A stretch of DNA of 64,000 nt from Argopecten irradians (GCF_041381155.1 NC_091134.1:71011469-71075468); one strand, 5' to 3'. Counted from the first letter of the stretch, positions 20,673 to 32,593 are shown. Translations and numbers: made by a program. Notes: generated from the letters alone by a model not told the origin.

Positions 20673-23600
20673 AATCATAGACGTCTCGGCACGTGGAGAC
20701 CTCGGCACTTGGTCACCTCGGCACTTTGATATTCGGCACTTGGTAATCTCGGCACTTTTATTTTCGGCATTTGGAATGTTCGGCACTTTTTGAAGAGAAT
20801 TCGGCACTCAAGTCTTTTGTTTAATAAAGTCTATCGCTGTATGAGAAATATTGACTTTCCTTCCTATAATTTTCTACGAATTTATGAAACTTTGTTTGTG
20901 TCAGATGCACAGCAGTGACGATCGATTAAAGTTGTTAAAAAGTTGTTATATGAAGGGTGTGGCAAGCTTGTACATAAAAGTACAATACACCAGATTAAAA
21001 CAAATAGGCCTATAGGTCACATTTCAATAATAAGAGACATTTTATTTAAATACATGAATTATTAAGAAAGGTTGGGTATAGATTTTGGAATGCACATGTA
21101 TATGAAAATTTGAAAAAAAATATCAATAATCTGTTTAAAATATATTATTTAATTAAATATATTCTATTGCATTATCAAATATTTACTTTAAAACATTATA
21201 TGATGAAACAGACTGTGGATCAGGGATGGTTGGCCCTCCATGTTTAAAGTGATGATCAGGATTAAAAAAGATATATACAGTATATAGTGTAAGAGTTCCA
21301 ATAATTACTTTCAAGCAACTTTAATTATAAGATGTCAAAATGCATGAAATATAATAAAATATTAGGAAATTTGATTTTACAATTAAAAGCAAATGTAAAG
21401 AATTGATTTCAACCGTGTTAAAGGCCCAATTTACGTCATTTTTCAGGTTTTATTATTTTTTTTTTTTTGTAATTACAAACATTTAACAGTAAAATACCAC
21501 GCTCTCTCTTCTGATAATCATGCTTATTACTAGAGTCAGAGATTTAAATCTATGCTAGAGTATAATTTTCCAGTGCCATATGCCGCATTTAATCGGTGTT
21601 CCAACAAGTGTTACTTTTAGTAATTTGGTCAATTCAACATCGTAATATATTACCGGTAATTCACATGTACAGTTACCTAATAGTCTATTTATATTTGAAA
21701 ATACTGGATACAACATATTGAAGATATAGACGGTTGTACAACCTTATTTAAATATGATTTTCTTTCCCTGTAACAAATTTCATCATAAACTAAAAATTGG
21801 AAATTTGTAACCCAAATGCAAATTCCATTTAGGTTATTCAACAACGATTTGTTCCGGCAGAACTGATCAGGACATGAACGTGCATCGGACAGTGACATAT
21901 CTGAGCTTTAATTTCCAATTTCGCACGCAAGGTTTTACAGCAATTTAATTAAAGTTCGATGTTCATTATTTACTCCGTTCATACGGAGTATACATCAAAT
22001 TAAGTAGATGGTATTCATTTCTGATTGCAAAATATAACTAAATATTTCTTTATAGCAACATATTGCATATCATATGCTTCCGTCAGTAAAAGATTTATTA
22101 CATAAAATTGTATGTGTCTGTGTCAAATACACTGCGCTTTAATCTTGTTGTTGGTATAAACGTGATAAACTTAAAGCGATACGATGATCAATATGCTGCA
22201 AAAATTCCAGTTATGAATATTAGAGAAATTAAGAAATTGAAGCATTTTGTATTCTCTTACGGGATCGCGATTTAGACAATATTTTTAGCTCACCTGGTCC
22301 AAAGGACCGAGGTGAGCTTATGGGATACCGCAGCGTCCGGCGTCCGCGTCCGGCGTCCGGCGTCCGGCGTCCGTCAACAATCGACTTCTTCTCCATAACC
22401 GCTGGTCAGATTTCAATAAAATTTGACTGGTAGCATCCTTATGGGCTACTAACTGAAAATTGTACAAATGATGGGGCTGACCCCCCGGGGGCCTGAGGGG
22501 CGGGGCCAAAAGGGGTCAATTTGGCTATTTCCATATAAACGACTTCTTCTCTGAAACCAAGCATGGGATAGCACCCATAATGCAATGGTAGCATCCTTAT
22601 AGGGTGGGGATTCAAAATTGTACAAATGATGGGGCTGACCCCCCGGGGGCCTGAGGGGCGGGGTCAAATGGGGTCAATTTGGCTATTTCCAATTTAACGA
22701 CTTCTTCTCTGAAACTAAGCATGAGATAGCACTCATAATGCAATTGTAGTATCGTTATAGGGTGGGGATTCAAAATTGTACAAATGATGGGGCTGACTCC
22801 CGGGGGGGCTGGGGGCGGGGTCAAAAGGGCTCAATTTGGCTATTTCCATATAAACGACTTCTTCTCTGAAACCAAGCATGGGATAGCACCATAATGCAAT
22901 GATATCATCCTTATAGGGTGGAGATTCAAAATTGTACAAATAATGGGGCTGACCCCCCGGGGGCCTGAAAGGCGAGGTCAAAAGGGGCCAATTTGGCTAT
23001 TTCCATATAAACCACTTTTTCTCTGAAACTAAGTATGGTATAGCACCCATAATGCAATGGTAGCATCCTTATAGGGTGGGGATTCAAAATTGTGCAAATG
23101 ATAGGGCTGACCCCACGGGGGCCTGAGGGGCGGGGTCAAAAGGGGTCAATTTGGCTATTTCCATATAAATGACTTCTTTTCTGCAACTAAGCATGGTATA
23201 GCACCCATGATGCAATGGTAGCATCCTTGTAGGCTGGGGATTCCAAATTGAGCAAATGATAGGGCTGACCCCCAGGGGCCTGAGGGGCGGGGTCAAAAAT
23301 GGTCAATTTCCATATAAATGACTTTTTCTCTGCAACTTAACATGGGATTGCGCTCATAATGCAAAGGTTACATCCTTAAAGGGTTTGGATTCAAAATTTT
23401 GCAAATGATGGGGATGACCCCCCCAGGAGCCTGAATGGTGGGGTCAAAAGGGGTCAATTTAGCTATTTCCATATAAACAACTTCTTCTCTGCAACTAAGA
23501 ATGGAAGAGCACTTATAATGCAATGGTAGCATCCTTATAGGGTTGGGATTTGAAATTGTACAAATGATAGGGCTGACCCCCAGGGCCTTAAACGGCAATA

Positions 23601-25472
23601 GATGCGAGGTCAAAAAGGTCAATTAGGCTACTATTTTCATATAAATTACTTTGTCTCTGAACCTATGTATTGGATAGCATATTTGTATGGTATCAATAGC
23701 ATCATTGTGTGGTGTTGTGATTCAAAATTAAACTTTGGGAGTCAAGTTTGCTTATTTTTCTAATTGTCAGATTCTTGTGATAATTACTAACAAAAAACCA
23801 GGTGAGCGATACAGGCCCTCTGGGCCTCTTGTTTAAGTTACTACACGTTTCAAAAGTCTGTCGACAGCATAATACATTCCATGCATCTTTTACCATTAAA
23901 CACTGACAGCTAGTTTAAAAAGATTTAATTTGCCGCAATTATTGTATGATAAGAGAGATAACTGACGATCTTTATATAAATATGAAATAATTATCGTACG
24001 AGAAAGCGAATTGATAACATGCATTTTGGTTGCTAAATGTATATTTTTATAGACCTATATAAATATCGTAAATTGACACACTCGGGAGTTTTCTAAACAG
24101 AAGTACATTCTGAACGTAGTGAATTATGAACAGAGAAAACTTAACTACATTATTATTGTACCAGTCCGCGGTACGTATGTGTTTATGAAACAACGTCGCC
24201 TAGAATTTTAGAGAAAATAAGAATTATTCAATATTCTTGTACATGTATTTACATATATTTGTGTAACTCAAAATAAACAAGTGCCACAAATTTTAATCAA
24301 TCTTAATTTTTACCATTTATGGTCGTATTCTGTCAACATGTATACAGAAGCGGATATGAGCCGTTTTTTTTAGTCATTAATTTTCTGTTACGTCTGTTTT
24401 TAATTCAAATAAAAATGGAGGAATAGTAAATTTCAGTGTAATACTAACATCTTGTGTTTGTGTGTGACTTCAGCAGATATTTCATACGTAAAGCATCTAA
24501 TATAATACAAAAATCAATGAAATAAGTTACATTTTCTCCGTAATGTCAACATATATATGAGATTTTTTTTGTGTCCACGTTCGCCATGCAACATAAACCA
24601 AATATTACAAATATTTTAAAAATCAATATGAAATGTGTATATTTGCTTAACATATCGTTTGTTTTGATCCTAAATTGTACAAAATAAAAAGTTCCGTTGT
24701 TCCTTTGAAGATGCATTTGTGTTTATGTTACTTTTGTCCCTATTTATTGTCTCTAAAGCATTTTTTCTTTTGACTGAAAATACAGATTATCAAGAGATGT
24801 AACGGAAGACATAAAAAATCTGAAAACATTGATCAACCGTTTCCTTTGCATATATTTTCGAAATAGAAATTCTGAAAATAATCTGTGAACATGTTTACTT
24901 CGGTGGCATACTGAACTAAGAGATCCAATGAAAATTTGGTGTCTAGTTACGTCTGTATTAATTTTGTTGATAAATCCTAGTTAATTTCCCGAGTTTTAGT
25001 GAATGCCCATGTGTGAAGAAAAGAAAATATGGTTATTGAAATATAAGCATATGTAAATTTGTTGTTTGTTGTGATTTGGAAAAGTAAATTACTCTAAAAG
25101 TTTTGAACGTGTCCGGTTACATCATGTTCTAGCGAAACTAAAAATACATTTTTAATGAAAATGGAAAACTAAACTATCTTTTCCTTCTCACGAAACTTTA
25201 CTTTATGTAATTTTTGAGGGTAGTAAGATGTAACACATTATTGAAAGACTCAAAAAATCGGCTCATATACATAACAAGGGGTATTTTATATATCAAGGAC
25301 TTAAAAGTGAGACTTTATATACTAATGATGTATATTGTTGACAAAATGTCAAACTCAGTTATCGTTATTATCATTGTACCGACAAGTGCCGAGATATCTG
25401 AAAAAGTGCCGTGGTGACCTCGGAAAAGTGCCGAAGTGACTCCAACCCCAAGTGCCGAGATGTCCTGATACC
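20673..25472. mobile_element. 4.8-kb element bounded by inverted TCGGCAC arrays and a 10-bp target duplication
   Basis: The direct repeat gtgctgtccg lies at 20663-20672 and 25473-25482. Just inside the left copy are about eight TCGGCAC motifs at 16-20 bp spacing (20684-20805). Just inside the right copy are about four in the opposite orientation (25380-25460). The first 20 bases at each end are imperfect inverted repeats (..gac-tctcggcac). The inside has no transposase-sized frame and contains a later tandem-core insertion. A 9-10-bp duplication suggests a Mutator-like element. The repeated subterminal motif resembles a transposase-binding array (inference). Confidence 0.6.
22282..23834 (+). 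mobile_element. Tandem-core hairpin element (Helentron/pearl-like), about eight core units
   Basis: The 5' end ttttagctcacctggtcc forms a hairpin with ggaccgaggtgagct. Next comes a GC-rich run of gtccggc repeats, then about eight units of about 158 bp sharing tttccatataaacgacttct and gatggggctgacccc. The 3' end carries ccaggtgagcgatac, complementary to the 5' arm, then the hairpin aggccctctgggcct and cttgttt. Hairpin ends, subterminal inverted repeats and a satellite-like core are the known layout of non-autonomous Helentrons and pearl elements. The many minus frames inside (PLRPPGGQPHH-like) are repeat shadows. Confidence 0.75.
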
Positions 25473-25533
25473 GTGCTGTCCGTGTCATTCCGGATGGTTA
25501 GACAATGCTCGAATCCTTGCAGGCCTCTGACGT

Positions 25534-25633
25534 TAATCCCCCTCAAGACTCTTTATACCCGGACGTTTGATAGATGTCTCTATCAAACGTCCGAATATAA
25601 AAGAGTCTTGAGGAGGAATCTCAATAGGGATTA
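25534..25633. mobile_element. 100-bp palindromic miniature element with 9-bp target duplication
   Basis: Ends are taatccc and gggatta. Inner arms of about 33 bp (cctcaagactcttt... and complement) surround a 6-base loop, with a few mismatches and about 12 extra bases in the right arm. The direct repeat ctctgacgt flanks it at 25525-25533 and 25634-25642. It lies 51 bp beyond the right duplication of the 4.8-kb element. Confidence 0.75.
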
Positions 25634-25642
25634 CTCTGACGT

Positions 25643-26071
25643 GACTAATCAAATAATCCGATAATATTATACGTCGATATTGAGAAACTTCTGAAGTTAG
25701 ACACGACGTAATGTTCAAAAGTGTCTCGTTGTGCTATACTTTTGTAACACTGTAGCACTGACGTGACATCCAGAGTTCGATCCATGGAAGCGATGAAATG
25801 AAACAGAATTTAAAGAAAATGGTGAACACGCTTGGTGATTTACTCATATTTTAGATATACAACGTAATAGTTTTATAGATAAATTCTTCTAATTCAGGAT
25901 AAAAACTATAAAAAAAAATCTTAGAAATGTATCCATCTGTTTTCTTAAAAACTGTTTAAGATATATGGATGTGTTACTCTTGGGGCATACAAGCTATATA
26001 TATTGCAAAATAACAAAAAATACTAAAAATCTAATTCATTGTAAATTTATAGTCTCATCTTTTTGTTTCAG
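25643..26071. other. Upstream flank of the 26.5-kb zinc-finger gene
   Basis: No gene seen. The stretch ends in a good 3' splice site (ttttgtttcag at 26061-26071). Confidence 0.4.
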
Positions 26072-26549
26072 GTTTTCAAAGGATTTATGGAAGCAAACAT
26101 CAGCAGTTCTCGATCAGGATTTCAGATGAAGATATTGATATATTGGAGTAGTCCTTGTCAACCATATAATAGTATTAATTGACTTAAAGTAAATCTTCTG
26201 AGAAGTGTCGTATAGGGTCTCTGTGGTTCGAAACTGAATTTGTAGTTCAAAATAATGCTCATATGTGTGCAGACTTTTATTGTGGAAGTCTTAGTTTCTA
26301 TCACTATTGAAAGAAAGACGAAAACAGGACACTGAATAAATTAGTCCAAATTTAAAGAGTTAGCTGTTACTCTCAATAAAAATTTAATCTCAAATTTAGA
26401 CATTTCTACAAACAATAGTTTTTCAATTGTGGAAAACCCTACAAGTGAGGCCAGACCACATACCAAGTCTTTACACAGGTGAGAATAACCCTATATGTTG
26501 AGAAAATTCCACTGAGGAAAGTCTTCCACACAAGGAAAGTCCTAAAATT
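26072..26549 (+). other. Probable 5' UTR part of the zinc-finger exon
   Basis: It follows the acceptor at 26071 and is closed in the coding frame by a TGA at 26499. Between that stop and the ATG the frame reads ENSTEESLPHKESPKI, in the same S-P/K-E-S style as the protein's own N-terminus. The ancestral coding region may therefore have begun further upstream. Confidence 0.45.
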
Positions 26550-28121
26550 ATGGAAAGTTGTAAGGACAAAGACATTCCAACAGGCAAAGAGAGGTGTTCA
26601 AAGGTAGAAACGTTTACAGCTATGGAAAAAACTGTTATAAACAGATTTTCTATAGATGAGGAACATTGTACAAGGTTAGAATGTTCTCCAGGTTTGGAAA
26701 GTCCTACTAGAGGCAAGGAAAGTCCTCCAGAAGAACATTCTGCAGGCAGGGAAAGTCATACAGACATGAAAATAATAAAGCATCACTATTCCAATAATGG
26801 AGAATTTCCTCTGACATTAAAAATGTTCATGCATATGCCATCAGATTCTAATATCAAAGAAAGACAATTCAATTGTAATACTTGTGGAAAAGGATTTATC
26901 AGGAATGCTGACCTGTCTAGACATAATAGAATACACACAGGAGAGAAACCATTTACATGTGATATCTGTGGTAAAAAGTTTTCACAGAATGCAAATATGT
27001 TACAACATAGGAGGACACACACAGGCGAAAAACCTTTCATATGTGACATTTGTGGGAAAGGGTTTTCTCAAAAAGGGGATCGGTCAAGACATTTCAGAAT
27101 ACATACAAGAAAAAATAGGAATAGCATCTATGAATATGGATTTTCTCAGAATCGTAAACTGACAAACCTTTTTAGCTTGCCTTCAGAAGAAGAGAATTTG
27201 CAGACAGGAGAAGAATGTCCGACTGGTAGTGATAGTCCTACAGGAGGGGAGAGTCCTATTTGTAGGGGAAGACCTGTAGGTGAAGAAAATCCTACAGGAC
27301 AGAAAAGTCCCACAGGCCAAGAAAGTCCTACAGACATAGAACTAATAAGAAGACATTATGGATGTGATGATAATAATGATTTTCCTATGACTTTGAAAAT
27401 GTTCATGCAAATGAGATTGTATACAAGAAACAGACAATTTAAGTGCAATATTTGTGGTAAAGAATTTATCCGAAATGCTGATTTAGCCCGACACAATCGA
27501 TCGCACACCGGAGAGAAACCATTCATTTGTGAGATTTGTGGTAAAAAATTTTCTCAGAATGCAAACCTCTCACAACATATGAGAACACATACAGGAGAAA
27601 AACCTTTCAAATGTGACATTTGTGGTAAAGGGTTTTCTCAAAAAGGGGATCGGTCAAGACATTTAAAAATACATACAAGAAAGTATCAGTTTATGTGCAG
27701 TATCTGCGGTAAGGGATTTTCTCAGACTGATAAACTTGAGAAACACTTCAAAATGCATACAGAAGAGAAACAGTTCAAATGTGATGTCTGTGAGGGTGAG
27801 TTTATGCGGAATGCTGACCTGCTGAAGCATAACAGGATACATACAGGTGAGAAACCATTCAAGTGTGATGAATGTGGCAGGGGGTTCTCCCAGAGCAGTA
27901 ACCTACGCAGTCATGTGAGAACACATTCACAAGAGAAACCATTTAAATGTGAAATTTGTTGGAAGGAGTTTTCACGAAATATCAGCCTATCAGAACATGT
28001 CCGAATACATACAGGAGAAAAACCATTCAAGTGTGACTTCTGTGGTAAGGAGTTTGCCCGAAGTTCCTACCTGTTAGGACATACCAAAAGACATTCAGAA
28101 TCACAACACATTACCTTTTAA
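26550..28121 (+). CDS. C2H2 zinc-finger protein with duplicated module
   Basis: A 523-codon frame, first ATG after an in-frame stop. Residues 1-70 are a low-order region rich in S-P-T-G-K-E-S phrases. Residues 71-96 hold a conserved block ending PLTLKMFMHM, then three C2H2 fingers (107-185). Residues 186-208 are a decayed finger that lost its Cys and His ligands. Residues 209-260 again are SPTGQES-type repeats. Residues 261-288 repeat the first block (PMTLKMFMQM), and eight intact fingers follow (297-513). The segment 71-208 is thus present twice at an offset of about 190 residues. Unlike its neighbours it lies on the plus strand. It is probably a nuclear DNA-binding protein. The target is unknown and no KRAB/SCAN/BTB is seen. 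Confidence 0.88.
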   Translation: MESCKDKDIPTGKERCSKVETFTAMEKTVINRFSIDEEHCTRLECSPGLESPTRGKESPPEEHSAGRESHTDMKIIKHHYSNNGEFPLTLKMFMHMPSDSNIKERQFNCNTCGKGFIRNADLSRHNRIHTGEKPFTCDICGKKFSQNANMLQHRRTHTGEKPFICDICGKGFSQKGDRSRHFRIHTRKNRNSIYEYGFSQNRKLTNLFSLPSEEENLQTGEECPTGSDSPTGGESPICRGRPVGEENPTGQKSPTGQESPTDIELIRRHYGCDDNNDFPMTLKMFMQMRLYTRNRQFKCNICGKEFIRNADLARHNRSHTGEKPFICEICGKKFSQNANLSQHMRTHTGEKPFKCDICGKGFSQKGDRSRHLKIHTRKYQFMCSICGKGFSQTDKLEKHFKMHTEEKQFKCDVCEGEFMRNADLLKHNRIHTGEKPFKCDECGRGFSQSSNLRSHVRTHSQEKPFKCEICWKEFSRNISLSEHVRIHTGEKPFKCDFCGKEFARSSYLLGHTKRHSESQHITF

Positions 28122-28137
28122 TAACATCATCATTTGA

Positions 28138-28143
28138 AATAAA
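28138..28143 (+). terminator. Poly(A) signal AATAAA after the zinc-finger gene
   Basis: First AATAAA, 17 bases past the stop codon. A second lies at 28304-28309 and may be the one used, as the first would leave a very short UTR. Confidence 0.45.
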
Positions 28144-28844
28144 ATCAGGTGTGCATTTCTTGGTTAAGAGGGTTACCACTATATGATGTCACATTATGTC
28201 TTTAAAGACCTTTTTACATGCAAGATTTTCACATCAGTCTCAGATATGCTCATCTGTTGTAAAAGTTAAATTTGAAAACTTGGATTTCTGAGATAAATCA
28301 TCCAATAAAACTGATGATCAAATATCTTTTGTAATCTTCGTAGTACAGGAACTGTATAGATTAAATATTTCTTTGATTGTTTGCCAAAATCTATCCTGTT
28401 TCCTTCTGATAATTTCACTGATGAAATGATGAAGAAATCATTTCAATGATACATTTTAAAAGCAAAATATTTGTTAAACAATTGTTTAAGATTAAAGTTC
28501 AAGATCTCTTTGCTCCAAAGATTAAATTAAAAAAAAAGTTAATGTTTATAATATTTTGTTATATGTGGATTTAACGTTGGTTAAAGGAAAATTAAAACTA
28601 ATTTTACAGGTTAATGTGTTTTGTTTATGTAAACTTGAGGGAAATAACAAACTCTCTAGTTTTGGTTCCTTCTGATCTTTATTTGTTCCTGATCTTTTTA
28701 GATTGCTGTTGGATAGTCTGTTGGTACAGAATATTATGATGAATCATGTATTGTCTTTCTATATTTTTATAAGTTATTTCGCTTTATATTTAATTCATTA
28801 CACTGTATTTAATTCATTACACCCCGGAGAGTAGTTTAAACTAA
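28144..28844. other. 3' flank of the zinc-finger gene
   Basis: AT-rich, no gene or named repeat. Confidence 0.3.
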
Positions 28845-29240
28845 AAGGCCCACTACATTTCGGAAACAAAATAAAAAGTTTTCTTAAAAGCATTAATACA
28901 AGATAATACATATGGATGACATAAGATGAGATTACAACACCAAACACATTCAAAATTTCCTCGGTAATATATGATAACTGTGGATGTTCATTTCGCTGTT
29001 TTGCTGTCTGGCGCAGTGATAGTCAACAACCAAGCGGTATTTAAGACGACGACAGGAAACATAAGACGACCCGCGTTATGAAAATAAACATTTTATTTAT
29101 TTTCATTATTTTTTTAGAAGATTATGATGAGTGTAGTATTGACGGCAAGTTAATAGCTTTTGCGACTCTACAAAATTATTGATCTCGTTTTACATTCCCA
29201 TTTTAAAAATTAAAGGCTGTTTCGGAAAGGTAATATGCCT
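28845..29240. mobile_element. TTAA-type miniature element, about 396 bp
   Basis: The ends aaggcccactacatttcgga and tttcggaaaggtaatatgcct are imperfect inverted repeats. TTAA follows on the right (29241-29244). The left flank is ctaa. The interior matches, in reverse, the 395-bp element at 48199-48593 along its whole length. No coding capacity. Target choice suggests a piggyBac- or Kolobok-type source. Confidence 0.75.
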
Positions 29241-29244
29241 TTAA

Positions 29245-30562
29245 GCTTAACAGGTTTTCCTCATAACACAATCCATTACTATTATACTGATCAGAATTGT
29301 ATCACGATCTAAAACGATCTAATATGATTCTGCATAGAAAATAATGATGTACAAATATATATAATGTACCTAGAGAACTGTGTGTATATTTTGCAGCTTT
29401 ATTGACTATTATCAACAATTATATGAAAATTTTCACAATCTTCAAGACGGAATAGACAGAAGGTATAAACATTATTTTCTTTTTTAATATGTACATGTTT
29501 ACATGGTACAGAGCTGAACAGATGTTTTTGTCTTCTCCCTATATTTCATTTACAGATTCCAATATCTATTAATTGAATTAGAATTTATTTACTTTATAAC
29601 CTGTATATACTAACTTCAACCACGTTATCAAATATATGTACTTATGATTTAAATAGTCTTTACAGCTTTTACTTGTTGAATATTTGCTTGAAAGTTTTAT
29701 GGTTATGGTTATGTTTTATTAAAACCTCAAAGCAATATATAATGTTAAAATAAATTAAGTTTGAATTCCATTGCTGGTTTGTATTATGTTGTCTACAAGT
29801 TATGAAGTGAATCGTACAAATGTATTACGCCTGCTTTATTCTAGTAAAGGTGACCTTGCCCACTGACCTTTTGTCAAGAAAAACACATTATTGTAATTCC
29901 AAGCATACGCTTTTAGTTTAAAGAATTTTACTTTTTGAGATTTATTTATCGATGAAAATTTATTTTCGCGTGCGATCAAATTTTGCGAGCGATGAGATAT
30001 CGCGAATTTATCGCCACGAAAATCTTCTGATCATATATTGCGTAGATTGAAATGACTCAAACCGCGAAATTCATTAGACACGAACACAGGAACCTCGCAC
30101 GAATGTCTAGCCAACAGTATTTATTTATAAATATACATGATCGTGTTCGTTTTGTGTGTCTTGATAAAGGGCCAGATCGCCTCGAAAATATTATAATACT
30201 AATATATATATATATATATATATGATGTTGGTTAGTAATTCGTGCCAGGTCCATGTGGACACGAAAGCTCGAGATTATGAGGTCTTTTGCCCCCCTCCCT
30301 CCTCCCCATTATCGCCGACTATAATGTTCTAAAAATGCACGTTTGCATGAAAAAAAGTCCTGCACATTTTTCGTGCTTCATTTTAGAAATTTTACGCTGC
30401 GCGGCGCATTTCCTAAAACGTGCAAGCACGCAATGTTCAAACATTTAATAATTAAACTTCAATATACACATGAACTAGACTATTAATGTCCATCAAGGGA
30501 TTCTACTATTTCAAAAAATGTATCACAAAAGATTAATTTCTTTATATGTCTTAGTGAGACAA
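29245..30562. other. Intergenic stretch
   Basis: AT-rich. Near 29970-30070 are repeated cgcgaat/cgcgaaa phrases. A (TA)n run lies at about 30202-30223. The phrase ttcgtgccaggtccatgtgga near 30239-30259 recurs near 36040, marking a dispersed repeat of unknown type. No gene seen. Confidence 0.4.
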
Positions 30563-30566
30563 TTAA

Positions 30567-30912
30567 AGATGCTCCACCGCCGACAGAGCATAAATGACAT
30601 TCATCATTTGAACAATAATTGGTGTTTAATCATGTGTATATCTGTCTAATTAACACAAAAAATAATATAAGATAATTGATATTGCCTTTGGTGCATACGC
30701 AATCAGTACTTCATTCCATATAGGATATAGTGCCACGGATTTTTTTCGGGATGTAATTTTTTTTTTTTATATTTTCAATTTGAAGTAAAATTAGAAGCTC
30801 AAACTTTTCAATGTTGGTAATGGTGTAAAGTAAGTAACTTTTGTAACTGAAGAAAAATACTGCTCCTGTTTTTGAAAGTGAAAAAATATCATTTGTCAAC
30901 GGTGGAGCATCT
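30567..30912. mobile_element. TTAA-type miniature element, 346 bp
   Basis: Ends agatgctccaccgccgac and gtcaacggtggagcatct are inverted repeats, flanked on both sides by TTAA (30563-30566, 30913-30916). The interior matches, in reverse orientation, the element at 47860-48194. Confidence 0.8.
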
Positions 30913-30974
30913 TTAATTCATTATTATTTTGAGTTGCACAACACTGGAACAATGGATTGAAGCCAGTATGTTAA

Positions 30975-31140
30975 GAACGTTTTAAAATCATCAAAATGCA
31001 TCGTAAAACTCATCTCAGCCATATTCTAAATCGTGATATTTTTCTCTTCGAGAAAGATCCCCGGACACACAAATACCAAAATCTCGCGCCTGCAGTGCTC
31101 GCAAATTCATCAAAATGCATCGTTATCTCAGCCATTGTAC
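30975..31140. repeat. Dispersed copy of the 6.8-kb tandem unit
   Basis: It shares aaaatcatcaaaatgcat, actcatctcagccat and ccaaaatctcgcgcctg phrases with the units at 6760-7110. About one and a third units. Confidence 0.6.
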
Positions 31141-31423
31141 ATCGATATCACATGAAAAGGGCGATATCCTCTCTGTATGACATCTAGACCGAATCATCCT
31201 AAAATTAACATAACTTGACAGTATTCTTTGAACACTCTGATTGAGACGGTCATATTAGTTACCATTATTGTATTGTAATTGTACTCAATGAATAAACTAT
31301 TCTTTAAACTAGAAAAAAAGTAAAAGTGGCTCGTTTTAAGACACATGATTCTATATGACTTCCAATGATAATGGATATATGTATGCATGGCGGAGTCTCT
31401 AGAGTCCCGGATGTGTGTTAAAG

Positions 31424-31700
31424 TATGGAGAAGGGCATTGGAACAGGGTGTACAATTCGGCGTCCATCATCTATGGAGAAGGGCATTGAGTATCAGGGTG
31501 TACAATTCCGTCCATCATCTATGGTTCCGCCCATCATCTATGGAGAAGGGCATTGTATCAGCGTGTACAATTCGGCGTCCATCATCTATGGAGAAGGGCA
31601 TTGTAACAGGGTGTACAATTCCGTCCATCATCTATGGTTCCGTCCATCATCTATGGAGAAGGGCATTGTATCAGGGTATACAATTCCGTCCATCATCTGA
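31424..31700. repeat. Minisatellite with ggagaagggcattg units
   Basis: Units of roughly 40-80 bp built from catcatctatggagaagggc, attgtatcagggtgtacaat and tccgtccatcatctatggtt phrases, about four to five times. It leaves open frames of 91 and 126 codons that are not genes. Confidence 0.7.
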
Positions 31701-32593
31701 TACGGTAGCAAACTTTCCAACGGTAGTAATCGTTTTTGTGAAGATTTACTGGAAATGTGATTTTTAGCCGCTATTTATATCTAGGTGGGTTAAAAGAAGC
31801 AGCTAATAAGTTTTTTTGCCTATATTGGGCAAGAATAAAAACCTAATATAGGTAGGTTAAGCGGATTAGGTTAGACGTTTGAGTCGGGAAGCCTAATACC
31901 ACCCTATACGTGTATAGTATATAGAGTATGCTTTTTATTGATATTTGATCTAGATCTCTAAAACATCTTATGAATGGCCTATGGGCACTCTGGTGGGTCC
32001 ATAATTATATACATAAAAAAACTGTAAACCTTAGTAATTCTCAGATCCCTGTGATCGTTGCCACGTCTATGAATATCGTTTTGAAAAGATAAATTGCGTT
32101 GGTCCAGTATGATACAAAGACATCTCAAGTGAAGAGGTTCGATGGTCTGTAATTCATGTGGTGGAATGAGGACAACAGATTAGTTAATTGGCTCAAATGA
32201 ACGACTTTGCCAGCCATTCACGTTCACATACTTAAACAATTTCTGAATATCCATGAGGTCCATTACAGATTTACGACTTTACATTGGTTCTGGAGGGAGT
32301 GTACAGAGAACAATCAATGTGTTTGTTCGTGCTTAATAAGGATAACAAAAGTTGTCAGAATGTATATACAGTATGCTATCACATCCTATCTTAATGATCG
32401 TCTATTAATAAGATGTTATTCAAACCAGCATCGAAATGTCTTCTTCTCGACCAAAGAAAGGACATTGCTGAATTGGTATACATGAAGTCTGATGCTCTCC
32501 CTTCAACGAGGGCATCGGCTGAATATCCTTAATTGATTTGTGAAGTTGAGAGCACTAGGACCTGATACGATTTTTTTAACCAACAGTATACAG
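31701..32593. other. Stretch with miniature-element remnants
   Basis: At 31790-31870 is a decayed relative of the 12.57-kb palindromic element (aggtaggttaagcggatta). At 31928-32053 lies the right part of the 44.27-kb miniature element (gggcactctggtgggtc ... ctcagatccctgtg). No gene is seen. The 92-codon frame at 32207-32485 has no recognisable domain. Confidence 0.45.

Noticed and set aside
22318-23622. Series of minus frames with PLRPPGGQPHHLYNF
   Set aside because: Each is one 158-bp core unit of the hairpin-ended element read backwards.
31387-31767. 126-codon frame MAESLESRMC...
   Set aside because: Runs through a minisatellite that is open in two frames at once.
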